Shown here in pieces: positions 1 to 5,067 of a DNA stretch of 5,402 nt (the stretch's first letter is position 1; every line of letters begins with the position of its first letter). The position numbers were made by a program, and so were the translations under genes. The DNA comes from CBIHNH01 sp966211425 (GTDB taxonomy: Bacteria > Patescibacteriota > Saccharimonadia > Saccharimonadales > Saccharimonadaceae), in NCBI GenBank assembly GCA_966211425.1, contig CBIHNH010000038.1, forward strand, positions 1-5,402. The letters are read 5' to 3'. Below the pieces are notes generated by a model. The model searched no databases. It worked only from the letters and a program-made list of their open reading frames with translations, and was not told the origin of the DNA.

Positions 1-1935
1 ACTAACCGGATCGAGCTCGTACTGCCAGTGTGTTGGCGGGATGTGCTGGATGAGGTCAGCTAGGTCGGCCCGGCGTGGGCTCTTGAGGATTAGCTGCCAA
101 CGGTAGCTGTCGCGGACGCGTTCGTAAAATGCCGGGGCGGGTCCGAGCAGCTCCATGCCGGGAGCGAGGTGAGGTCGGAGTGTGCTAGCTAAACTACGTG
201 CGGCGCGGACGCTGGCACTTTCTGATTTGTAGGTACAGGTGATTTTGAGCAGGTAGCAAAACGGTGGATAGTTGGCGCGTTTTCGCTCAGAGGCGGCGTA
301 CTCATAAAAGTTAGTGAAGTCACGGTTTATGCCGTATTTTACCGCAGGATGGTCGGGCTGGTAGCTCTGAATAACGACATGGCTCTGATGCTCATTTCGT
401 CCGACACGGCCGCTGACCTGAGCGAGCAGTTGAAAGACACGCTCGCTCGACTGGTACTCCGGGAGCGCTAGGCCGCTGTCAGCTTGAACGACACCAACAA
501 AGCGGAGCTTGGGCAGGTCGAGGCCCTTGGCGATGACCTGGGTGCCAATGATGATATCGATATCACCATCGTAGAGGGCTTGGTACTGGCTATCAACCGT
601 CTCGTGGTTCAGGTTGTCGCCATCAAAGCGCGCGATACGCGACTCGGGGAAAAGCTTTGCGAGCTCCTCAGCGATGCGTTTAGTACCGATACCTTTATGG
701 ATAATGTGCGCACCTTGACAGTCCGGACAGTTTGTCGGGACGCGCTCCTGATGGTTGCACAGATGACAGCGTAGTTGGAACTGATCGGCATGCAGCGTCA
801 GCGGGACATAGCAGCGGGGACAGGCGGCGCTCCAGCCACAGTTTTCGCAGAGCGTTATCGGTGCACTACCTCGTCGGTTATGAAATATGAGCGCTTGATG
901 ACCGGCCCCGAGCGTTTCGCTTAGCTGCGTGAGTAGAGTATCGGACAGAAACGGGCTGCGGTTGAAGTTGCCGCGTTTTGTCATATCGATAACGGTGACT
1001 TCAGGTAGGATGGCGCCTTGACGAGCAAGCTGGGTGAGTTCGACGATGCTTTCGGGTGAGTTTTTCTCTGCAAGGTAATAGTCGGTAACGCTCGGTGTCG
1101 CACTGCCGAGTACCAGTTTGGCGCCGTGAGCAGAGGCGAGAACGCGCGCAGCTCGAAGTGCCGAGTAACGCGGTGATTTTTCCTGTTTGTAACTTGGTTC
1201 GTGGCATTCGTCGATAACGATCAGGCCGATGTCGCGGAAAGGGGTAAAGAGCGCTGAGCGTGGGCCGATAACAACCCGTGGCGTGGTAGAGTTCAGCGCC
1301 TCTAGCCAAGTGTTATGACGGGTTGCTTCGGTCATAGTCGAATGGGTTATCAGCACGTTTTCGATATGGGCAGCAAAGTCGGCGACGATCTGCGAGGTAA
1401 GGGCGATCTCGGGTACGAGGACGATGACTGATTTTCCCTCCGCCAGCGTTTGTTTGGCTAGCTCAATATAGAGAGCGGTCTTTCCTGAGCCGGTTATACC
1501 ACGCAGGAGTGAGGTGCTTTCGGTTGTGCTATTGATATGGGCGAGAGCACGTTTTTGTGCACTGTTGAGTACAAAATGTGTTCTATCTCTACGGTGTTGA
1601 GTGGGTGTATTTACTACTTTTCTCCGTGTTTTGAGGACACCGCTCGGCAGCATCGTTTGCCAGGTGGCGACCGGGTGTGAAACGTAGTAGGTCGAGAGCC
1701 AGTCGTGCAGTCTGAGTAGTGGCTCTGGTATGGGCGTTTCAGCAACGACGCTCGCTACTGGTTTGGTCTGGAACGACGGTTTTTCGATGCGTCTTAATAC
1801 GACGCCAGCAACGTCTTTTGAGCCGACGCTGACATTGACGATCATTCCGGGCACCAGCCGATGCTCGGAATGATAAGTGAGGGCATCGCCCACGCGGCCA
1901 ATAACGCGGAGCGGCGAAACGAGGTAATATTCCAT
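1..1935 (-). CDS. priA: Primosomal protein N' (replication restart helicase PriA), 3' end cut by the window
   Basis: PriA is a 3'-5' superfamily 2 DNA helicase that recognises stalled forks and D-loops and starts reloading of the replicative helicase. The reverse strand gives 645 uninterrupted codons from the ATG at 1935. An N-terminal DNA-binding domain covers about residues 1-105 (it starts MEYYLVSPL). Helicase motifs follow in order: Walker A GITGSGKT (146-153), DECH (242-245), GSATPS (277-282), FHNRRG (351-356), GTQVIAKG (464-471) and QVSGRVGR (506-513). Eight zinc-binding cysteines sit inside the helicase at 363, 366, 372, 375, 390, 393, 403 and 406, as is diagnostic for PriA. The last visible residues, WQYELDPVS, match the usual W..DvDP end of the family, so only a few residues are probably missing. 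Walker A lies about 78 residues earlier than in E. coli PriA, which suggests the winged-helix domain is absent. No Shine-Dalgarno precedes the start. It is transcribed divergently from the phosphoribosyltransferase gene. Confidence 0.96.
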   Translation of the reverse strand, partial: MEYYLVSPLRVIGRVGDALTYHSEHRLVPGMIVNVSVGSKDVAGVVLRRIEKPSFQTKPVASVVAETPIPEPLLRLHDWLSTYYVSHPVATWQTMLPSGVLKTRRKVVNTPTQHRRDRTHFVLNSAQKRALAHINSTTESTSLLRGITGSGKTALYIELAKQTLAEGKSVIVLVPEIALTSQIVADFAAHIENVLITHSTMTEATRHNTWLEALNSTTPRVVIGPRSALFTPFRDIGLIVIDECHEPSYKQEKSPRYSALRAARVLASAHGAKLVLGSATPSVTDYYLAEKNSPESIVELTQLARQGAILPEVTVIDMTKRGNFNRSPFLSDTLLTQLSETLGAGHQALIFHNRRGSAPITLCENCGWSAACPRCYVPLTLHADQFQLRCHLCNHQERVPTNCPDCQGAHIIHKGIGTKRIAEELAKLFPESRIARFDGDNLNHETVDSQYQALYDGDIDIIIGTQVIAKGLDLPKLRFVGVVQADSGLALPEYQSSERVFQLLAQVSGRVGRNEHQSHVVIQSYQPDHPAVKYGINRDFTNFYEYAASERKRANYPPFCYLLKITCTYKSESASVRAARSLASTLRPHLAPGMELLGPAPAFYERVRDSYRWQLILKSPRRADLADLIQHIPPTHWQYELDPVS

Positions 1936-1946
1936 GTCTACGCTTT

Positions 1947-1952
1947 ATTATA
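1947..1952 (-). promoter_or_regulatory. Perfect -10 box for priA, near-leaderless
   Basis: On the minus strand a consensus TATAAT lies 11 bases before the priA ATG. Transcription starting about 7 bases past it would leave a leader of only a few bases, and no Shine-Dalgarno is visible. No convincing -35 box is present at 16-18 bases upstream. The -10 is framed by a short perfect inverted repeat (CGCT/AGCG, 1941-1944 and 1952-1955), which might be a small operator or chance. The plus strand of the same bases reads TATTAT (1946-1951), so a divergent start here is also possible. Confidence 0.55.
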
Positions 1953-2005
1953 GCGCGGGGCTTACGTTACTCTATGACCGACTGGTTTTTGAACCGGTAC
2001 GCCTA

Positions 2006-2011
2006 TACAAT
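2006..2011 (+). promoter_or_regulatory. Candidate -10 box placing the phosphoribosyltransferase start at 2019
   Basis: TACAAT, within TATACAATAAT, lies 7 bases before the ATG at 2019. This is the spacing expected if transcription begins on the start codon itself. There is no good -35 at 16-18 bases: the TTGAAC at 1989-1994 is only 11 bases upstream. The call therefore rests on the -10 alone and on the same arrangement at priA and rpsU in this window. Confidence 0.35.
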
Positions 2012-2018
2012 AATGCTT

Positions 2019-2675
2019 ATGTATTTCAGTTCACGACTCGATGCTGGTTATCGTCTCGCTCAGGCGATGCAAGATAGATATCGGTATGAGAACTCAATTG
2101 TCGTAGCGCTCAACGATGGTGGGGTCCAGGTCGGCTATCAAATCGCGGCGGCACTACATTGTCCGATCGCTTTGCTCCTCATCGAGGAGATCGAGGTGCC
2201 GGGCGAAGGCGAAGACCTCGGTACGCTGAACCAAAGTGGACGCTTTACCTATAACGGTATGCTCTCGGCGGGTGAGGTCGAGGCGTACTACAATGAGTTT
2301 CATGGCTATCTCGAAGACCAAAAGCGCGAAAAGATGAGTAGCATAAATCGGCTGCTCGGATCGGGTGGTATCGTTGATGCGGAAATGCTCAAGGAGCGCC
2401 ATGTGATCCTCGTTTCTGACGGACTACCGAAAGGTACCAGCCTCGATGCAGCAGGGGACTTCGTGAAACCTATCCGTATCGAGAAGCTTATAATTGCGGC
2501 GCCGGTCGCGTCCGTCGAAGCGGTAGACAGGGCGCATATACTCGGTGACGAGCTACATATTCTCAGCGTAACCGATAACTATCTCGACACCGATCACTAC
2601 TATGATGTTAACGACGTGCCGAGTCAGGAAGCGACGCTGGCGATGATCAATGAAATAGTACTCAGCTGGCACTGA
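2019..2675 (+). CDS. Divergent phosphoribosyltransferase-fold protein (COG1926-like), probably altered catalytic loop
   Basis: This is a 218-residue soluble protein of the type I phosphoribosyltransferase fold. The order of blocks matches the COG1926 'predicted phosphoribosyltransferase' family: an N-terminus MYFSSRLDAGYRLA, a strand and turn VALNDGGVQVG (about 28-38, family ALPRGGVPVA), IEEIEVPG (55-62), the PRPP-loop region VILVSDGLPKGTS (129-141), a following AAPVAS strand, and DTDHYYD near the C-terminus. The canonical loop DDG.ATGAT is changed to SDGLPKGTS. The first acidic residue is lost and TG is replaced by KG, so classical PRPP chemistry is doubtful. The frame is open back to an ATG at 1974, which would add MTDWFLNRYAYTIML. 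I chose 2019 because it gives the family N-terminus and has a -10 box 7 bases upstream; 2013 and 1974 remain possible. I recall similar proteins from Saccharibacteria but cannot check. The substrate is unknown. It diverges from priA and is followed by the winged-helix/recJ pair. Confidence 0.75.
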   Translation: MYFSSRLDAGYRLAQAMQDRYRYENSIVVALNDGGVQVGYQIAAALHCPIALLLIEEIEVPGEGEDLGTLNQSGRFTYNGMLSAGEVEAYYNEFHGYLEDQKREKMSSINRLLGSGGIVDAEMLKERHVILVSDGLPKGTSLDAAGDFVKPIRIEKLIIAAPVASVEAVDRAHILGDELHILSVTDNYLDTDHYYDVNDVPSQEATLAMINEIVLSWH

Positions 2676-2712
2676 CACTGCCCGCAGTACGAAATATATT
2701 CAATGTCAAGGC

Positions 2713-2741
2713 TTGTCGTCGTGACACTAAAACTGTAGAAT
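2713..2741 (+). promoter_or_regulatory. Sigma70-type promoter for the winged-helix/recJ unit
   Basis: TTGTCG (2713-2718, -35) and TAGAAT (2736-2741, -10) are separated by exactly 17 bases in the intergenic region between the phosphoribosyltransferase and winged-helix genes. Transcription would start near 2748 and give a leader of about 40 bases. A second AT-rich TATAAA lies at 2755-2760 without a good partner. An imperfectly understood inverted repeat, TGTCA/TGACA (2704-2708 and 2722-2726), brackets the -35 box. Confidence 0.55.
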
Positions 2742-2787
2742 AATTAGCAACGAATATAAAACTTAAGGTGTGAGATTTTTATAGAGT

Positions 2788-3093
2788 ATGTTAGATGTTT
2801 TTATCACGTCGCGGGTTCGTCGAAAGATTATCGTTGTTTATGCGAAGTATCCTGATTTCCGAACGCACGTGCGTGGACTAGCCAAGCTAATCAAAGAGGA
2901 TCCAGGTAACATCCAACGAGAGCTGAAGCGACTTGAGAAGGTGGGGTTCCTGACGAGCGAAAAGCAAGGCAACACAAAGATTTATTCCACCAATAAACAC
3001 TTTGCGATCTTTAAAGAACTTCAGAGTATCGTCATAAAGTCGCAGCAAACACAGGCAGGACGCAAGCGGGCTGCATCTAACGACGCCGCATAG
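2788..3093 (+). CDS. Small winged helix-turn-helix DNA-binding protein
   Basis: This 101-residue protein has an ArsR/MarR-type winged-helix layout. A first helix spans about 5-20 (ITSRVRRKIIVVYAKY), a second about 27-36 (HVRGLAKLIK), and the recognition helix about 38-52 (DPGNIQRELKRLEKVG). A wing with basic and polar residues follows at 55-69 (LTSEKQGNTKIYSTN). The C-terminal tail (about 84-101) is basic, unstructured-looking and contains GRKR. No cysteine metal site or ligand domain is present, so it is a bare DNA-binding module. An in-frame TAG directly upstream (2782-2784) makes 2788 the first possible ATG. An AAGGTG lies 17 bases upstream, too far for a normal Shine-Dalgarno. Its stop is only 7 bases before recJ, so the two are almost certainly co-transcribed. 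A role in regulating this operon or itself is inference; the target is unknown. Confidence 0.85.
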   Translation: MLDVFITSRVRRKIIVVYAKYPDFRTHVRGLAKLIKEDPGNIQRELKRLEKVGFLTSEKQGNTKIYSTNKHFAIFKELQSIVIKSQQTQAGRKRAASNDAA

Positions 3094-3100
3094 ATAGCCT

Positions 3101-4741
3101 ATGGCATTAGTTGAGGCTGTATTAGCTGCCCGGGGCCTGACCGATCCTAAAACTCGGCAGGCCTTTTTGCATCCGAGTTACGAGGCGATGCGGCATGACC
3201 CGTTTCTGCTACCGGATATGGACAAGGCTGTTGAACGGCTGGCAGACGCAAAGGAAAAGGGCGAAAATGTCGTCATCTACGGCGACTACGATATCGATGG
3301 CCTAACAGCGTCGACTGTGCTCTGCGAAAGTTTTGCGGCATTCGGTATCACGGCGCGTGTCTTTATCCCGAACAGGTTCGTGGAAGGTTACGGTCTGAGT
3401 GCAAAAGCGATCGAGACGCTCGCCAACGAAGGCGCGCAGCTGATCGTTACCGTTGACTGCGGCAGCCTCAGCCACAAAGAGATTACCCGTGCAAATGAGC
3501 TCGGTGTTGACGTCATCGTGACCGATCACCACTCGGTAGCCGAGACGATGCCTGATGCGGTCGCTACTATCAACCCGAAGCGCCCCGATCATGACTATCC
3601 GTTTATTGACCTAGCGGGTGTTGGCGTTGCATTTAAGCTGGTACAGGCGCTCCAGACGCGACTCGAGGGCTTGCCTCTCGGACAAGAAAAGTGGTTGCTC
3701 GACCTGGTTGCACTCGGCACGGTCTGTGATGTTGTGGAGCTGACCGACGAAAATCGTGCGAACGTGTACTGGGGGCTCGAGGTTATGAAAAAAACTCGGC
3801 GGCCTGGCGTGCGGCTGCTTATGGCGGTATCCCGGGTTGATCCCGAAAAGCTGGTGGCGCGCAGCCTAGGTTTTGGACTGGGTCCTCGGCTCAATGCTGC
3901 GGGGCGGCTAGAAACGGCGCAACTAGCGCTCGATTTGCTGATGACGACCGATAACTCGGTGGCTTTTGAGCTGGCCGAGCGACTGGATCTGATGAACCGT
4001 GAGCGTCGCACCGAGCAGGATAGGATATTTAAAGCGGCGCGTCAGCTGGCTGATGTGATGGATGACGACAACGTACTAATCGTCAGTGACCCCAGCTGGA
4101 GTCACGGAATCATCGGTATCGTTGCGGCAAAGCTACTCGAAACGTACCATAAGCCAACCTTTGTACTCCAGGAACTTGAGGACGGAACCGCGAAAGGTTC
4201 CGCGCGCAGCTACGGTGATTTCTCCGCAGTCGAGGCTATTCGGGCGACTGAAATACACCTGATCAAAGGGGGCGGTCACAAGTTGGCTGCGGGCGTGACC
4301 CTCGAAACGACAAAGATTTCAGTTTGGCGCGAGGCGGTCAACGACTACTATCGTGGCCTCAATCTGGTTGATCAACTCCGCCATCTCGAAGTCCGATCTG
4401 ATGTTACGTTGCCTGACTTTGCACTATGTACCGAGGGAAATATTTCAGCGCTCAGTCGGCTCGAGCCATACGGGAACGGCAACCCCGAGCCGGTGTTTGA
4501 GTTTTCGAAACTGACTATCATGAACCGACGGACGATGGGCGCGGATGGGCAGCACGTCAAATATCGATTTGCCGACAAGAATGGCCAGAGCATGGAGATG
4601 ATCGCTTTTAACAAAGCCGACACGTTCACGGCAGATATCGGCGAGATGGCGGCCGTATGGTGCGAACTCGGTATCAACGAGTGGAACGGCAGGAAAGCGG
4701 TTGAAGGCAGACTACTCCGCTTAGAGGTTGTATCTCTGTAA
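3101..4741 (+). CDS. recJ: Single-stranded-DNA-specific 5'-3' exonuclease RecJ
   Basis: RecJ degrades single-stranded DNA 5' to 3' in RecF-type recombination, mismatch repair and processing of stalled forks. The 546-residue product has the complete family architecture. DHH domain: GDYDIDG (61-67; metal ligands D62, D64, D66), VTVDCGS (116-122; D119), TDHH (141-144) and DLVALGTVCD (201-210). A connecting segment carries GFGLGPRLNAAGRL (257-270). DHHA1 domain: HGIIGIVAAKL (335-345), GSARSYGDFS (366-375) and GGGHKLAAG (390-398). A C-terminal OB fold has EPYGNGNPEPVF (455-466). No key residue appears to be missing, and the length is slightly below E. coli RecJ (577), mainly through a short N-terminus. 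An in-frame TAG at 3095-3097 excludes an earlier start. No Shine-Dalgarno is visible and the upstream winged-helix gene ends 7 bases before, so translation is probably coupled. The end of the gene contains the -35 box of the rpsU promoter. Confidence 0.97.
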   Translation: MALVEAVLAARGLTDPKTRQAFLHPSYEAMRHDPFLLPDMDKAVERLADAKEKGENVVIYGDYDIDGLTASTVLCESFAAFGITARVFIPNRFVEGYGLSAKAIETLANEGAQLIVTVDCGSLSHKEITRANELGVDVIVTDHHSVAETMPDAVATINPKRPDHDYPFIDLAGVGVAFKLVQALQTRLEGLPLGQEKWLLDLVALGTVCDVVELTDENRANVYWGLEVMKKTRRPGVRLLMAVSRVDPEKLVARSLGFGLGPRLNAAGRLETAQLALDLLMTTDNSVAFELAERLDLMNRERRTEQDRIFKAARQLADVMDDDNVLIVSDPSWSHGIIGIVAAKLLETYHKPTFVLQELEDGTAKGSARSYGDFSAVEAIRATEIHLIKGGGHKLAAGVTLETTKISVWREAVNDYYRGLNLVDQLRHLEVRSDVTLPDFALCTEGNISALSRLEPYGNGNPEPVFEFSKLTIMNRRTMGADGQHVKYRFADKNGQSMEMIAFNKADTFTADIGEMAAVWCELGINEWNGRKAVEGRLLRLEVVSL

Positions 4742-4756
4742 AACTTCTGTTAGAAT
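4728..4756 (+). promoter_or_regulatory. Strong extended -10 promoter for rpsU, leaderless
   Basis: TTGTAT (4728-4733) and TAGAAT (4751-4756) are separated by 17 bases, and a TGT just before the -10 (4748-4750) gives the extended TGn motif. The -35 lies inside the last codons of recJ. The rpsU ATG begins 9 bases after the -10, so the predicted mRNA start falls within about 0-4 bases of the start codon. This lets the ribosomal protein gene be expressed independently of recJ. Confidence 0.7.
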
Positions 4757-4765
4757 ATTTCGAGT

Positions 4766-4981
4766 ATGATTCAAGTAACACGTAAAGATGGCAACGAGGC
4801 AAACGAAAACCTCATCCGTCGATTTAACCGCAAAGTCCTCCAGTCTGGAGTGCTTTCTACTGTCAAAGCCGGTCAGCGCTTTGCAAAGCCTATCAGCAAG
4901 GTCGAACGCCGCAAAAAAGCGATCGTCCGCCGCGCTCGTAAGGCCGACAAGCTTGCGAAAACCCGCCTCGGTTTGCGCTAA
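4766..4981 (+). CDS. rpsU: Small ribosomal subunit protein bS21
   Basis: This is a 71-residue, very basic protein of the 30S subunit platform, close to the 3' end of 16S rRNA and the anti-Shine-Dalgarno. The family pattern is clear: MIQVTRKDGNEANENLIRRF at the N-terminus, the RRFNRKV..SGVL core (about 18-30), a KPISKVERRKKA segment (41-52), and an arginine/lysine-rich helical C-terminus. Length is normal for the family. The start at 4766 gives the conserved MIQV opening. No Shine-Dalgarno is seen upstream and a promoter sits immediately before the start, so the transcript is probably leaderless. It lies 24 bases after recJ and just before the yqeY-type gene; rpsU next to yqeY is a common pairing in bacteria. 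An intrinsic terminator follows its stop. Confidence 0.94.
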   Translation: MIQVTRKDGNEANENLIRRFNRKVLQSGVLSTVKAGQRFAKPISKVERRKKAIVRRARKADKLAKTRLGLR

Positions 4982-4990
4982 ACTGAGCGC
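4975..4990. repeat. Short inverted repeat across the rpsU stop codon
   Basis: GCGCT (4975-4979) and AGCGC (4986-4990) form a perfect 5-bp inverted repeat around a 6-base loop holding most of the TAA stop. It lies 11 bases before the terminator stem. It could be a small mRNA hairpin at the end of the coding region, but its size allows chance. Confidence 0.35.
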
Positions 4991-5001
4991 CTCGAGCAAT
5001 T

Positions 5002-5040
5002 ATCCTGTCTCGGTTATACTAGAGGCAGGATTTTATTTTG
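5002..5040 (+). terminator. Rho-independent terminator after rpsU
   Basis: ATCCTGTCTC (5002-5011) pairs with GAGGCAGGAT (5022-5031) over 10 bp with one G-U wobble, around a 10-base loop. It is followed directly by a T-rich tract TTTATTTT (5032-5039). It sits 20 bases after the rpsU stop and before the yqeY-type gene, so it should end most rpsU transcripts or let a fraction read through. Confidence 0.8.
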
Positions 5041-5055
5041 ACCACCTAATTATGC

Positions 5056-5061
5056 AAAGGA
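5056..5061 (+). promoter_or_regulatory. Shine-Dalgarno of the yqeY-type gene
   Basis: AAAGGA lies 6 bases before the ATG at 5068. It is the only clear Shine-Dalgarno at proper spacing in the window, which fixes this start and shows that the organism does use such sites. Confidence 0.75.
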
Positions 5062-5067
5062 ATATCT

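Noticed and set aside
484..774. Plus-strand open frame of 96 codons opposite priA
   Set aside because: It lies antisense to the conserved zinc-finger and motif V/VI region of priA and has no recognisable domain or ribosome site.
1001..1309. Second minus-strand frame of 102 codons inside priA
   Set aside because: It is out of frame with the clear PriA helicase motifs, and its Arg/Cys/Thr-rich composition is typical of a shadow frame.
1989..1994. TTGAAC as the -35 of the phosphoribosyltransferase promoter
   Set aside because: It is only 11 bases from the TACAAT box, too close for a sigma70-type promoter.
2019..2675. Identification of the phosphoribosyltransferase as ComFC
   Set aside because: It has no N-terminal cysteine zinc ribbon and its motif order fits COG1926 instead; the link to a nearby PriA is only suggestive.
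2673..2675. Possible TGA recoding as in Gracilibacteria/Absconditabacteria
   Set aside because: The TGA closes the phosphoribosyltransferase at a sensible C-terminus, and no in-frame TGA occurs within any of the called genes, so standard stops apply.
2765..2770. AAGGTG as a Shine-Dalgarno for the winged-helix gene
   Set aside because: It is 17 bases before the ATG at 2788, beyond useful spacing, and an in-frame TAG at 2782-2784 rules out an earlier start.
3595..4011. Minus-strand open frame of 138 codons inside recJ
   Set aside because: It is antisense to the conserved RecJ core and is serine/arginine-rich low-complexity, so it is a shadow of recJ.
5038..5043. TTGACC as a -35 box for the yqeY-type gene
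   Set aside because: The matching -10 would fall at or after the Shine-Dalgarno and start codon, so the transcript would lose its ribosome site.
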